In this document: in pieces, positions 45,829 through 55,452 of the stretch
Position numbering within the stretch: the first letter of the stretch is position 1
Layout: each line of letters starts with the position of its first letter
Assembly (NCBI RefSeq): GCF_003143935.1
Contig: NZ_QFRX01000001.1
Span: forward strand, 878,071-942,070
Length of the DNA: 64,000 bases
Direction of reading: 5' to 3'
Source: Streptomyces sp. Act143
GTDB lineage: Bacteria; Actinomycetota; Actinomycetes; Streptomycetales; Streptomycetaceae
Program-made: the position numbers and the translations under genes
The notes under the pieces: generated by a model
The model's database searches: none
Told to the model about the DNA's origin: nothing
The model's input: the letters and a program-made list of their open reading frames with translations, nothing else

Positions 45829-48762
45829 GTGCCTCTGACCTCCTTCTCCTCTCCACTCGTCGGGCGTGACGACGAACTGGCCCGCCTCGGCGCGCTCCTT
45901 GAGCGGGCCCGCGGCGGGGCCGCCCGGGCCGTGCTGATCGGCGGGGACGCCGGGGTCGGCAAGACCCGGTTGCTGGACGAGGTCACTCAAGGGGCCGCGC
46001 GGGCCGGGATGACGGTGCTCACCGGGCACTGTGTCGACCTCGGTGACGTCGGTCTGCCGTATCTGCCGTTCACCGAGATCCTCGGGGCGCTGGCCGCCGA
46101 CGAGCGGTTCGCCGACGTTCTCGCCGGGCACCCGGTGGTCGACCGGCTGCTCGGCGGCGGCACCGACGACGTGCGGGACATGGGCGGGCGGCTGCGGCTC
46201 TTCGAGGGGATGGCGGGGCTGCTGGCCGATCTGGCGGACGTGGCCCCCGTGCTGCTGGTCCTGGAGGACCTGCACTGGGCCGACCAGTCCTCGCGGGACC
46301 TGCTGCGGTTCCTGCTCAGCCGGGGGATTCTGCAACGGCCCGCCGGCGGGGCGCCCACGCACCGGATCGCACTGTTCGCCTCCTACCGCGCCGACGATCT
46401 GCACCGGCGCCATCCCCTGCGCCCGTTGCTGGCCGAGCTGGTGCGGCTGCCCGCCGTGGAGCGGCTGGAGCTGCGGCCGCTGGCCGACCCGGAGGTGGCG
46501 CAGCTCGTACAGGCGCTGCGGGACCGGCCGCTGCCGGACGCCACGGTCCGGCGGATCGTGGAGCGGGCCGAGGGCAACGCCTTCTACGCCGAGGAACTGG
46601 TCGCGGCGACCGACACCGAGCTGGGCGGGGTGCCGAGCGGGCTGGCCGACGTCCTGCTGATCCGGTTCGAGCAGCTGCCAGACACCGCTCAGCTGGTGCT
46701 GCGCACGGCGGCCGTCGCCGGGCGGCGGGTCGAGCACGACCTGCTGCGGGAGGCCGTCGGGCTTCCGGAGGACGAGCTGGAGGCGGCGCTGCGCGAGGCC
46801 GTCGGGCGGCAGCTGCTGGTGCCGGGGGACGGGGACACGTACTCGTTCCGGCACGCCCTCGCCCGCGAGGCGGTCTACGCCGATCTGCTGCCCGGCGAAC
46901 GGGCCCGGCTGCACGGCGCGTTCGCCCGGCTGCTGACCGGCCGCGGCCGTCGGGCCGAGTCGGCGGCGGAGCGGGCCCACCACTACCGGGAGAGCCATGA
47001 TCTCCCCGAGGCCCTGACCGCCTCGCTGGAGGCGGCCGACCACGCCCAGCGCGTCGGGGCGCCGGCCGAGGAGCTGCGGCATCTGGAGACGGCTCTCGAC
47101 CTGTGGTCGGCGGTGGAGGTGTCCGCGCGTCCGTCCGAGGACCGGGTCACCCTCACACTGCGGGCCTCCGCCGCGGCCGCGCACGCCGGTGAGTCGCACC
47201 GCGCGGTCTCCCTGACCCGGGCCGCGCTGGCGGGCATCGACCAGGACGCCGACTCCGAGCTCGCCGCCCGGGTCCGCTACACCCTCGCCGGGAACCTGAT
47301 CAGCGTGGACAACCTGACCGCGGCGTTCGCGTACAGCAGCGAGGCGCTCGCCCTCATCCCGGCCGATCCGCCGTCGCGGACCTGGGTGTGGGCGGCGGCC
47401 ACCCACGTCATGGCGGCCCGTCATGTCGGGGAGGACGAGACCGCGTTGCGGATCGCCCACCAGGCCCTGCGGGTCGCCGACCAGCTGGGAGCGGCGGATG
47501 CCCGGGCGGATCTGCTCATCTCCCTCACCGGTCTGGAAGGCGCCGGCCGACGCAGCCCGGAAGGGCGGGCGCTCCTCGGTCAGGCACGGGAGCTGGCGCA
47601 CGGCTCGGGCAACACCTCGGTGGAGCTGCGCGCGCTGTTCAACCTCGCCATCGGCAGCTACGAGTCCGGTGACCTGGAGGAGGCGCTCCCCCATCTGTCC
47701 GAGGGCATCGACCGGGCCCGCCGGGCCGGGCTGCTGTCCTCGCTGTACCCCCAGGCGATGCGGCATCTCCAGCTCCTGGTGCTCTACACGCTGGGCCGCT
47801 GGGACGAGACGCTGCGCGCGGCGAACGGCGGCGACATGCTGCCCGCGATCGAGGGGTACGCGGCGGGGCCGGCCCTCTATGTCGCCCTCGCGCGAGGCGA
47901 CTTCACGGCCGTCGACCGGGCCAGGAACCTGCTCCAGGGCCCCTTCGACTGGATGGCCACCCTCGTCGCGGCCATCGCGCTGACCGAGGCGGCGGCGCTG
48001 CGCGGGGACGCCGAGGCCGCGGTGGAGCAGTTGCGTTCGTCCGTCAAGGCCCTCACCGACGACGCCGGCACCCGTCCCGACGTCGCCGTCCGGCTCGCCG
48101 CCCTCGCCCTGTCCGCGGTCGCCGACACCACCGTGGCGCTGCGGATGACCGGTGACGAGGCGGGCGCCGGACGCTGGACGGCGACGGCGGACGAGCTGGT
48201 GGAGCTGGCCCGGCACACGGCCCGGCGCGGCGAGGACCGCACCCCGCAGGGGCCGGAGGGGCAGGCGTGGCTGGCGCGCGCCGAGGCGGAGTGGGCGCGG
48301 GCGGTCTCCGGTCCGGACGTGGCGGCCTGGGAGAAGGCGGTCGCCGCGTTCGACTTCGGTGACATCTATCAGCGCGCCCGCTGCCAACTGCGGTACGCCG
48401 AGGCGCTGTTGGCGGCGGATCGGCGCGAGGAGGCGGCTGTCGAGGCCGCCGCGGCGCGGGAGGCGGCGGTACGGCTGGGGGCCACGCTCCTGCTGGAGCA
48501 GACGGACACGCTGATCCGCCGGGGCCGGCTGTCGGCGCCGAAGGACCCGGACGGGCCCTCGCCGCTGACCGCTCGTGAACAGGACGTGCTGCGGCTCCTC
48601 GCCCTCGGCCGCAGCAACCGGCAGATCGGCGAGGAGCTGTTCATCAGCGGCAAGACGGCCAGTGTCCACGTCTCCAACATCCTGGCCAAGCTGGGCGCCG
48701 CGAGCCGCACCGAGGCGGTGGCCGTCGCCTACCGCGAGGGCCTGATAGCCACCGCCGAGTGA
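45829..48762 (+). CDS. LAL-type LuxR-family regulator with AAA ATPase domain
   Basis: The 977-residue protein follows the LAL (MalT-like) plan. An N-terminal AAA/NACHT-like ATPase has Walker A GDAGVGKTRLLDE near 39 and Walker B LLVLEDLHWADQSS near 142. A long helical repeat region (about 350-880) resembles TPR. A LuxR helix-turn-helix at the C-terminus reads LTAREQDVLRLLALGRSNRQ and SVHVSNILAKLGAASRTEAV. LAL proteins usually activate nearby genes in response to a ligand. GTG 45829 has AGGATG upstream. The target is not evident: the redox triad lies upstream on the same strand and the glycan operon converges on it. Confidence 0.93.
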   Translation: MPLTSFSSPLVGRDDELARLGALLERARGGAARAVLIGGDAGVGKTRLLDEVTQGAARAGMTVLTGHCVDLGDVGLPYLPFTEILGALAADERFADVLAGHPVVDRLLGGGTDDVRDMGGRLRLFEGMAGLLADLADVAPVLLVLEDLHWADQSSRDLLRFLLSRGILQRPAGGAPTHRIALFASYRADDLHRRHPLRPLLAELVRLPAVERLELRPLADPEVAQLVQALRDRPLPDATVRRIVERAEGNAFYAEELVAATDTELGGVPSGLADVLLIRFEQLPDTAQLVLRTAAVAGRRVEHDLLREAVGLPEDELEAALREAVGRQLLVPGDGDTYSFRHALAREAVYADLLPGERARLHGAFARLLTGRGRRAESAAERAHHYRESHDLPEALTASLEAADHAQRVGAPAEELRHLETALDLWSAVEVSARPSEDRVTLTLRASAAAAHAGESHRAVSLTRAALAGIDQDADSELAARVRYTLAGNLISVDNLTAAFAYSSEALALIPADPPSRTWVWAAATHVMAARHVGEDETALRIAHQALRVADQLGAADARADLLISLTGLEGAGRRSPEGRALLGQARELAHGSGNTSVELRALFNLAIGSYESGDLEEALPHLSEGIDRARRAGLLSSLYPQAMRHLQLLVLYTLGRWDETLRAANGGDMLPAIEGYAAGPALYVALARGDFTAVDRARNLLQGPFDWMATLVAAIALTEAAALRGDAEAAVEQLRSSVKALTDDAGTRPDVAVRLAALALSAVADTTVALRMTGDEAGAGRWTATADELVELARHTARRGEDRTPQGPEGQAWLARAEAEWARAVSGPDVAAWEKAVAAFDFGDIYQRARCQLRYAEALLAADRREEAAVEAAAAREAAVRLGATLLLEQTDTLIRRGRLSAPKDPDGPSPLTAREQDVLRLLALGRSNRQIGEELFISGKTASVHVSNILAKLGAASRTEAVAVAYREGLIATAE

Positions 48763-48769
48763 CGGCACG

Positions 48770-49960
48770 TCAGTTGTCAGTGCAGTCCAGGCTGTCGAGG
48801 GCGACGGCGTCCGCCATCGCCTGCATGCCCTTGTCGTTGGGGTGGATGTGGTCGCCGCCGTCGAAGAAGGGCAGCATCCGTTCGTGGTCGTAGGGGCTGC
48901 GCAGGACGCGGTCGAAGTCGGTGACCGCGTCGAACTCCCCGCTCTCCCTGATGAATTGGTTCACCTCCTGCCGTACCGCCTCGGCCGCCGGGTCCCATTC
49001 CGACCATCCCTTGAAGGGGCCGACGGTGGACACGACCAGGCACTTGCCGGCCGCGTGCACCCGGTCGGCGATCTGCCGGTAGCCGTCGATCAGGTCCTGG
49101 GCGGTGACCCCGGTGTGGGACTTGATGTCGTTGACGCCCTCGAAGAGGAACACGGTCCGTACGCCCGGCAGCGAGAGCACGTCCCGGTCCAGCCGGTTCA
49201 GGGCGCTCTGGCCGGGGCCGTCGGTGAGCACCCGATTGCCGGAGATGCCCTCGTCGGCCACGCCCTTGACCGTGCTCGACGACTTCTGGAGCCGTCGGGC
49301 CAGGTAGTCGGGCCAGCGGCGGTTCAGGTCGGTCGTGGACTGCCAGCCGTCCGTGATGGAGTCCCCGAGCGCGACGACCGCCCCGGTGCCGGGGGCCGCC
49401 CGCACGGAGACCGCGTCGAGGTAGAACCAGGAGCCGATCGACGCGGCCCACCGGTCGCCGCTCTCCTCGGCGGTGTGGTCGCCGTCGGTGAGGTACGAGG
49501 TCTGCATCGCCATCCAGTGCCCGGTGGCCGGGCCCGCCGCGTCCGGGCTGTGGACGCTGATGACCAGGTCGGTCCCGGCGGACAGCTTCCCCGGCAGCGG
49601 GTCGCTGTAGACGGTGGTGCCGGCCGTGACGGTCACGGAGTCCGAGCCGGCGAAGGTCAGCCGCCGGTTGCTGCCGCGGACCAGCTCGGCGCCCTGCTGC
49701 TGCACCCCGGCGTAGACGCTGTCGAAGGTCACCGGCCGGTCGCCGAAGGCGTTGGACAGCCGGATGCGCAGGTCCCGGCCCGCGGCGCTGGTGTGCACGA
49801 CCATGCGGTAGCCGCGGCCGGCGACCGCGTCGCCCATGCGGTCGGCACTCGCGCCCCAGGTGACGACGCCGTCGGGCGGGTTCTCCGCCGCCGAGGCCGA
49901 CGGGATCTGAAGGGCCGCGGCGGTCAGGGCGGCGGCCAGCAGGCGGCGCGCCCGGGTCAC
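48770..49960 (-). CDS. Secreted SGNH/GDSL hydrolase (carbohydrate esterase-like)
   Basis: The 396-residue protein has a signal peptide (ARRLLAAALTAAALQIPSASA), an N-terminal beta-rich domain of about 170 residues, then the SGNH fold: S201 in VALGDSITDGWQ (block I), EGISGNRVL (block II Gly), FEGVNDIKSH (block III Asn) and GDHIHPNDKG (block V Asp/His). This layout is found in secreted esterases that remove acetyl groups from polysaccharides. The GTG at 49960 overlaps the GH95 stop as GTGA. Inference: it deacetylates the glycan attacked by the GH95 and GH27 enzymes of the same operon. Confidence 0.9.
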   Translation of the reverse strand: MTRARRLLAAALTAAALQIPSASAAENPPDGVVTWGASADRMGDAVAGRGYRMVVHTSAAGRDLRIRLSNAFGDRPVTFDSVYAGVQQQGAELVRGSNRRLTFAGSDSVTVTAGTTVYSDPLPGKLSAGTDLVISVHSPDAAGPATGHWMAMQTSYLTDGDHTAEESGDRWAASIGSWFYLDAVSVRAAPGTGAVVALGDSITDGWQSTTDLNRRWPDYLARRLQKSSSTVKGVADEGISGNRVLTDGPGQSALNRLDRDVLSLPGVRTVFLFEGVNDIKSHTGVTAQDLIDGYRQIADRVHAAGKCLVVSTVGPFKGWSEWDPAAEAVRQEVNQFIRESGEFDAVTDFDRVLRSPYDHERMLPFFDGGDHIHPNDKGMQAMADAVALDSLDCTDN

Positions 49961-52305
49961 CGGGTGAAGTCCTTCAGCGTGACGGAGGCGCCCGGTCGCA
50001 GCGTCACGGTGCGGCTCGTTCCCCCGTACTCCACGGTCGTGGTGCGGCCGCCGACGCTGCGTATGCGTGCTTCGATCGGTTTCCCATCCCTCCACCGTAG
50101 ATCGACGACGAATCCACCGCGTGCCCCCACCCCGCTGACGGCGCCGGCGGCGGCCCATGCCCCGGGAAGAGCCGGGAGGAGTTCGATGCGGCCCGGCCGG
50201 GAGTAGAGGAGCATCTCGATCATCGCGGCGGGGGTGCCGAAGTTGGCGTCGATCTGGAAGATGCCGCGTCCCTTCTCCACCTCGTAGATGTCGAAGAGGT
50301 TGAACGCGGTGCCGTTGCTGCCGTCGCCGGACGGGCGGAGGTTGTTGACGACCAGCCGGTAGGCGTTCTCCGCGTTCTTGAGGCGGGCCCAGCACAGCGC
50401 GCGCCAGGCGTTCGCCCAGCCGAAGCTCTCCATGCCGCGGGCGGTGAGCAGCGCGGTGGCGCCCGCCACCAGCTCGGGCGGGGAGTCGGGGCGGATGCGG
50501 TCGCCGGGGAAGAGACCGACGAGCGGGGACAGGTGCCGGTGGGTGGTCTCCCCCAGGTTGTCCGGGGACATCCACTCCTCCAGCCAGCCCGTCCTCGGGC
50601 TGACCTGCGGCAGATGGAGCCGCTTGCGCAACCCGGCGACGGTGTCGGCGAATCCGCTGTCGCGCTTCAGCTCCGCGGCTGCGACGCAGTAGTTGCCGAA
50701 GAGCGCCCATACGAGTTCCTGGGCGTAGGTGATGCCCTTGGCGTCGAGCGGGCCGTGTTCGGGCGACCAGTCGCTGTCGGCGATGAGCACCTCCCGCGTG
50801 GTGCCGGGCAGGGTGGTGGTGAGCAGCCGGGCCTCCCAGAACTCGCAGGCGCCCTTCAGGAGGGGGTAGATCTTCTCCAGATGGGTGCGGGAGCCGGTGA
50901 ACTCGTAATGCTCCCAGAGGGAGTTGCACAGCCAGGCGTTGCCCGCCGGGTGCCACCACCAGCCGCCTCCGCCGTGCGGGTTGGTGGAGATGGCGACGGT
51001 CCATCCGGCGTTCCTGCCGGTGGAGTTGCGGTAGCGGTTGCGCGGGTCGTTGAAGAGCCGGCGGGTCGTGTCCGTCCAGGAGGGGAGCTGGGCGAGGCAG
51101 TAGTCGGTGAGGGCGTCGAAGGACCGGGTGAGCCCCGCCCGGTCGGCCATCCAGTAGTTCATCTGGATGTTGATGTCGGTGTGGTAGTCGCCCATCCAGT
51201 CCGGGTCGTTGCCGTCCAGCCACAGGCCCTGGAGGTTGAGCGGGAGGCTGTCCCGGGAACCGGCGATCATCAGGTACCGGCCGAACTGGAGGTACTGCGC
51301 TTCCAGTTCGGGGTCGGGCACGCCGTCGCGGGCGCGGGCCTTCAGCCGTTCCCAGGTGTCCAGCGCACGCTGCTCGTCCGTGGAGGTTCCGAGGGAGAGG
51401 CCGAGTTGCCCGAAGAGGGCCCGGTGGTCGGCGACATGGGTGCGCAGCAGGACGTCGGCCGTGTGCGCGGCGGCGTCGCGGACCTTGGTGCGGGCGAGCT
51501 CCTCCGGGTCGAGGGCGGGATCGCGGTAGTCGGTGCGCGCGTCGGGCGCATAGTCGGTGCCGCCGCTGACGACGACGGTCAGGTCGCGGCAGCCGGAGAA
51601 GTCGATGCGGTTGCCGTTCACGGCGACGCGTCCGCCCGTGCCGTACGCCTTGACCGCGGCGCCGTACCGCAGCCCGTTGGGGAAGGCGGCCCCGAAGGAC
51701 GCCGCCGTGGCGCCCTCCCCGTGTGTGCCCTCCAGGGTCACGGAGCCGGTGTACCGGCCGCCGCCGTTCTGGGTGAAGTGCAGGACGATCACGTCGTCGG
51801 GGCGGCTGGCGAAGATCTCCCGGCGGTAGGTGACACCGGCGCGGACGTACGACGTGGTGACCACGCCCCGGGCGAGGTCGAGGGTGCGGCGGTAGCCGTT
51901 GACGGCGGACAGGTCGTGGTCGGGGATGTCCACGGCGAGCCGGGCGAGCAGTGTGAAGGAACCGAAGTCGTCGCGCCCGTAGGGGAATTGGCCGTCGGCG
52001 TCGAGGGTGTCGTTGCGGCCGCCGGTCCACATCGTGGCGTCGGTGACGAGGAGGAGTTCACGCCCCGGGTCGTTGCTCGCGAGGGCGCCGAGGCGGCCGT
52101 TGCCGACGGGCAGGCCCTGTTCGATCATCGAGTGCTCGTCGGCGGGGGCCCGCCACCAGAGCGTGTCGTGTGAAGTGCCTTCGTACGAGGCCGAGTCGGC
52201 CGGCCGGTCCGGGGCGGCGGAGGCCGTGAAGGCCGGCAGGCCGGAGAGAGCGCCGGTCGCCGCGGCGAGGGCCAGCAGGGTGCGTCTGGACGGTTCGATG
52301 GTCAT
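49957..52305 (-). CDS. GH95 family glycoside hydrolase (alpha-L-fucosidase/alpha-L-galactosidase), secreted
   Basis: The 782-residue enzyme has a Tat-type signal (PSRRTLLALAAATGALSG), an N-terminal GH95 beta domain beginning DTLWWRAPADEHSMIEQGLP, and an (alpha/alpha)6 barrel. The conserved segment INIQMNYWMADRAG near residue 378 carries the asparagines that activate water in GH95, and GWANAWRALCWARL lies near 625. GH95 enzymes invert alpha-1,2-L-fucosyl or L-galactosyl bonds. Substrate type is not decided by reading. The ATG at 52305 has AGGAG seven bases upstream, 19 bases after the GH27 stop. It is the third gene of a ROK-led operon. Confidence 0.92.
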   Translation of the reverse strand: MTIEPSRRTLLALAAATGALSGLPAFTASAAPDRPADSASYEGTSHDTLWWRAPADEHSMIEQGLPVGNGRLGALASNDPGRELLLVTDATMWTGGRNDTLDADGQFPYGRDDFGSFTLLARLAVDIPDHDLSAVNGYRRTLDLARGVVTTSYVRAGVTYRREIFASRPDDVIVLHFTQNGGGRYTGSVTLEGTHGEGATAASFGAAFPNGLRYGAAVKAYGTGGRVAVNGNRIDFSGCRDLTVVVSGGTDYAPDARTDYRDPALDPEELARTKVRDAAAHTADVLLRTHVADHRALFGQLGLSLGTSTDEQRALDTWERLKARARDGVPDPELEAQYLQFGRYLMIAGSRDSLPLNLQGLWLDGNDPDWMGDYHTDINIQMNYWMADRAGLTRSFDALTDYCLAQLPSWTDTTRRLFNDPRNRYRNSTGRNAGWTVAISTNPHGGGGWWWHPAGNAWLCNSLWEHYEFTGSRTHLEKIYPLLKGACEFWEARLLTTTLPGTTREVLIADSDWSPEHGPLDAKGITYAQELVWALFGNYCVAAAELKRDSGFADTVAGLRKRLHLPQVSPRTGWLEEWMSPDNLGETTHRHLSPLVGLFPGDRIRPDSPPELVAGATALLTARGMESFGWANAWRALCWARLKNAENAYRLVVNNLRPSGDGSNGTAFNLFDIYEVEKGRGIFQIDANFGTPAAMIEMLLYSRPGRIELLPALPGAWAAAGAVSGVGARGGFVVDLRWRDGKPIEARIRSVGGRTTTVEYGGTSRTVTLRPGASVTLKDFTR

Positions 52306-52324
52306 GACGGCTCCTGGTGAGGGG

Positions 52325-54112
52325 TCAGGACTGGGGGACGTCGATCCGGTCGATGTCCGGCGCGTAGCCGGTGCCGCTGTCGAAGGTGACCGTGTTGGCG
52401 CCCGCCTTGAGCGTCACGGGCACGTGGACGGTGGCCACGGTCCCCCAGTCGCCGGTGGACGGGAACTTGTGGCGGGTGGCGCCGCCCCCGTTCGCCGAGA
52501 CGTCCACCGAGCGGGCGTCACCGCTGATGTAGGCGACCTTGAGCTGGTAGGTGCCGGGCTGGTCGACGACGATGTCGTTGACGGTCAGCTTGCCGCCGAG
52601 GTAGAGGTTGCCGACCTTCTTGCCGCCGGAGCAGGCGGAGCAGTCGGCCACGGAGGCGTTGCCGGAGAGGGTGTTCGACGGGGCCTCTGCCTCGATGCCG
52701 GTCCAGGTCAGGGCGGTGCCGCGCGGGGTGACGGTGAACAGGCGGGAGCCGTGGGCGGGCAGTGCCTGGGTGATCCTGTTCTTGTAGGTGCCGAGGTTCT
52801 CGTGGTTCCACAGGTCCCGGACGGCGGCCTTGCCGGTGAAGCCGAGGGTGGACCAGTCGGCGGTCACCGAGGCGGGCTTGTCGGCCAGGTTGAACAGGGC
52901 GACGGTGTAGCTGCCGTCGGTGTTCTTCGCGGCCCACACCTGCTGCGGGTCGGACGGGGTGACCGGGTGTGCGGGCGGGTTGGCGCCCTGGTCGACGGCG
53001 ATGACCTCGCGGTTGGTCAGCAGGGACAGGCCGTAGGAGTCGAGGCGGGTGAGGTCGTCGCCGGTGTAGAGGGGGGACTTGGCGATGGCCCACAGCGTGG
53101 CGTAGCTCTGCCGCTCGGCCTTGGTCAGGCCGTCCATCTCGCCGTTGCCGACGTCGAGGGAGTCGAGGTCGTTCCAGCCGCCGGGCCCCGCGTGCCGGGT
53201 CCAGGCGGGGGTGTCGTCCCAGCGGTCGTCGACGGAGTTCTCCCAGCTGACGAGGGTGTTGCAGTAGCACTCGACGTCGGTGTCCACGCGCCAGCCCTGT
53301 GAGTACTTCTTCCAGTCGGCGGCGCGGCCGATGTCGAGGGACCAGGACAGTTCGAGGTGGATGGGGCGGCCGGTGGCGGCGATCGCCTTGTTCCAGGCGG
53401 CCACGTCGGCAACGTTGTCGTACTGGTCGCCGCTCTTGCCGGAGCCGGGGCCGACGCCGTCGAGCTTGAGGAAGTCGTAGCCCCAGTCGGCGATCATTTG
53501 GGCTTGCGAGTCGATGTACTTGGGGGTGCAGGGCTTGGCGAAGTCGAGCTTGTAGGCGCTGTCCCAGCCGTTGGTGGTGCGCAGGTCGTCGTAGACGATG
53601 TCGGCGGTGGTGCAGCCGTCGGCGTTCCAGATCGGCGTCCGTCCGTCGCCGTACGCGCCCTTCTCCAGACCGGCGGGCAGATAGATGCCCGCCTTCAGGC
53701 CCTTGGCGTGGAGGTCGTCGGCGACGGCCTTCATGCCGCGCGGGAACCGGGCGGGGTCGGGCTTCTGGCGGCCGTACGCGTCGAAGCCGGACTTCCACGC
53801 CTTGTCCATCCACCAGCCGGCGTCGATGTTGACGTATTCGTAGCCGTACTTCTTCAGCTTGGCGGCCAGGGCGCCGGCCTGCTTCAGGACGTTGGCCTCG
53901 GTGAGGTAGCTGTAGTCGCCGTCCGGGTTGAGGCCGGGGTACTTGGAGGACTGCATGCTCCAGCTGGACCAGCCCATGTAGGGCTTGGCGGCGAGGGGAG
54001 CGGTCTCGGCGCGGGCCGGGGGTGCGGTGACGGCGGCACCGGCGGCCAGGGCCAGGACCACCAGGCTTCTGAGGGTGCGTGCGGGCATGACGGAGTACGA
54101 GGATGACCGCAT
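52325..54112 (-). CDS. Secreted GH27 alpha-galactosidase with C-terminal CBM35
   Basis: The 595-residue protein has a signal peptide (about 1-37, ending ALAAGAAVTAPPARA), the GH27 barrel starting KPYMGWSSWSMQ, nucleophile D218 in DFLKLDGVG, and acid/base in WRVDTDVECYC. GWNDLDSLDVGN is the family's C-terminal barrel motif. After a beta-sandwich (about 385-465), a CBM35 of about 125 residues begins near TWTGIEAEAPSNTLSG; CBM35 modules bind galactose, uronic acids or mannan. ATG 54112 has GGAGG seven bases upstream; an ATG at 54127 is less likely. It follows the ROK regulator by 27 bases. Members of GH27 also include arabinopyranosidases and isomalto-dextranases. Confidence 0.92.
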   Translation of the reverse strand: MRSSSYSVMPARTLRSLVVLALAAGAAVTAPPARAETAPLAAKPYMGWSSWSMQSSKYPGLNPDGDYSYLTEANVLKQAGALAAKLKKYGYEYVNIDAGWWMDKAWKSGFDAYGRQKPDPARFPRGMKAVADDLHAKGLKAGIYLPAGLEKGAYGDGRTPIWNADGCTTADIVYDDLRTTNGWDSAYKLDFAKPCTPKYIDSQAQMIADWGYDFLKLDGVGPGSGKSGDQYDNVADVAAWNKAIAATGRPIHLELSWSLDIGRAADWKKYSQGWRVDTDVECYCNTLVSWENSVDDRWDDTPAWTRHAGPGGWNDLDSLDVGNGEMDGLTKAERQSYATLWAIAKSPLYTGDDLTRLDSYGLSLLTNREVIAVDQGANPPAHPVTPSDPQQVWAAKNTDGSYTVALFNLADKPASVTADWSTLGFTGKAAVRDLWNHENLGTYKNRITQALPAHGSRLFTVTPRGTALTWTGIEAEAPSNTLSGNASVADCSACSGGKKVGNLYLGGKLTVNDIVVDQPGTYQLKVAYISGDARSVDVSANGGGATRHKFPSTGDWGTVATVHVPVTLKAGANTVTFDSGTGYAPDIDRIDVPQS

Positions 54113-54139
54113 GGGTCGTACCTCCAAGGTCGGTGACGG

Positions 54140-55312
54140 CTAGGTGTCGGCTCGGACGAAGGACTGGATGGCGGTGGCCGCGGCCCCGCGGGCCCACTCC
54201 TCGAAGGGGAGCGGGCGGGTCTGGACGTCGCACTGGGCGGCGGAGCCGAAGGCGGCTGCGGTGAAGGCGTCGCGGATGTGCTCGGCGAACAGGTCGTAGG
54301 CGGCCAGGCCCTCACCGGAGATGATCACGCGTTCGGGGCCGAGGAGGTTGGCGACGGTGGCGATGCCGCGGCCGATCGCCTCACCGGCGCGGGCGTACAC
54401 CTCCCGCGCCCCGGGGACGCCGTCGTGAGCCATGGCCAGGGCCTGGTCGGCGTCGGCGAGTTCGGCGCCGGTGGCCGCACGGATGCCGCGGACGATGGCG
54501 GCCTCTCCGGCGATCGCCTCCACGCAGCCGCGGTTGCCGCAGTGGCAGAGCGGCCCGGCGGGATCGACGGTGACGTGGCCGATCTCCCCGGCCACCCCGT
54601 GCGCCCCGGCGACCACCCGGCCGTGCACGACGAGACCGCAGCCGATGCCGGCGCCGACGGTCACCACGGCGAAGTCGGACAGTCCGGCGCCGGCGCCGAA
54701 CCACTGCTCGGCGACGGTCAGGGCACGCACGTCGTTGTCGACGGTGACCGGCAACCCCGTGGTCATCGTGACGAGTTCGCCGAGCGGCACGTCACGCCAG
54801 TCGAGGAACGGCGAGTAGCGGACGGCGCCTTCGCCGCGGTCCACGTCCCCGGAGACGGCGACACCGAGGCCCAGGACGGGTGCCCGCAGGCCGGTCGCCT
54901 CCGCGAGGAGGCCGTGCACCAGCTCCGCGATCGACGCCAGCACCGCCTTCGGGGCGCGGTCGGGCAGCGCTACGTGCCGGGCGACGCGGATGCGGCAGCG
55001 CAGGTCGGTGAGGACGCCGATGATCTCGTCGCCGGTCACCTTGACACCGACGAACAGGGCCCGGCCGCCGTCCACCCGGACGAGATTGGCGGGCCGCCCG
55101 AGCGCCGGACGGGCCTCCTCGTCCACGTCCTCCACCAGGTACCCGGCCTCGATCAGGGGCCGGACGGCCTTGGTGACGGCGGCCGGGGAGAGGCCCGCGC
55201 GCCGGGCCACTTCCAGCCGGGCGAGGGGGCCTTGGGTGAGGACGGTGGTGAACACCTGCGCGGCGGCAGGTGTGTTGACGGGGAACGACTCGGCGCGAGG
55301 GATCGGGCGCAT
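54140..55312 (-). CDS. ROK family transcriptional regulator
   Basis: The 390-residue protein has an N-terminal winged helix-turn-helix (QVFTTVLTQGPLARLEVARR, AGLSPAAVTKAVRPLIEAG) and a C-terminal ROK sugar-binding/kinase-like domain with AVVTVGAGIGCGLVVHGRVV, GVAGEIGHVTV and the zinc motif CHCGNRGCVEAI. Repressors of this group respond to the sugar released by the enzymes they control. I prefer the ATG at 55312; a TTG at 55348 would add 12 residues without a ribosome-binding site. It is the first gene of the operon with GH27, GH95 and SGNH genes, so autoregulation and control of the three enzymes is the simplest reading. Confidence 0.9.
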   Translation of the reverse strand: MRPIPRAESFPVNTPAAAQVFTTVLTQGPLARLEVARRAGLSPAAVTKAVRPLIEAGYLVEDVDEEARPALGRPANLVRVDGGRALFVGVKVTGDEIIGVLTDLRCRIRVARHVALPDRAPKAVLASIAELVHGLLAEATGLRAPVLGLGVAVSGDVDRGEGAVRYSPFLDWRDVPLGELVTMTTGLPVTVDNDVRALTVAEQWFGAGAGLSDFAVVTVGAGIGCGLVVHGRVVAGAHGVAGEIGHVTVDPAGPLCHCGNRGCVEAIAGEAAIVRGIRAATGAELADADQALAMAHDGVPGAREVYARAGEAIGRGIATVANLLGPERVIISGEGLAAYDLFAEHIRDAFTAAAFGSAAQCDVQTRPLPFEEWARGAAATAIQSFVRADT

Positions 55313-55331
55313 GGCCGGAAACCTATGGGGG

Positions 55332-55356
55332 TTCTTTTCCGTCGTCAATAAAAGAA
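55332..55356. promoter_or_regulatory. Candidate ROK operator
   Basis: TTCTTTT and AAAAGAA form a perfect 7-base inverted repeat around an 11-base spacer, 19-43 bases upstream of the ROK start codon. Its A/T content contrasts sharply with the surrounding GC-rich DNA, and the TT...TTT/AAA...AA form recalls Mlc/NagC-type ROK sites. Confidence 0.5.
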
Positions 55357-55412
55357 ACGGAATTGGCTGTGCGACGGCTCCGGGACGCGCGTGCCCCGGG
55401 TGAGCCGCGAGG

Positions 55413-55447
55413 CCCGGCCGCCGGGCGAAAGGCGCCCGGCGGCCGGG
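55413..55447 (-). terminator. Terminator hairpin downstream of the M4 protease gene
   Basis: Perfect 15-base arms (CCCGGCCGCCGGGCG and its reverse complement) flank an AAAGG loop. It begins 6 bases after the protease stop on the minus strand. It is the most stable hairpin I saw in the window and lies between the protease and the ROK operon promoter. Confidence 0.75.
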
Positions 55448-55452
55448 GCGCG

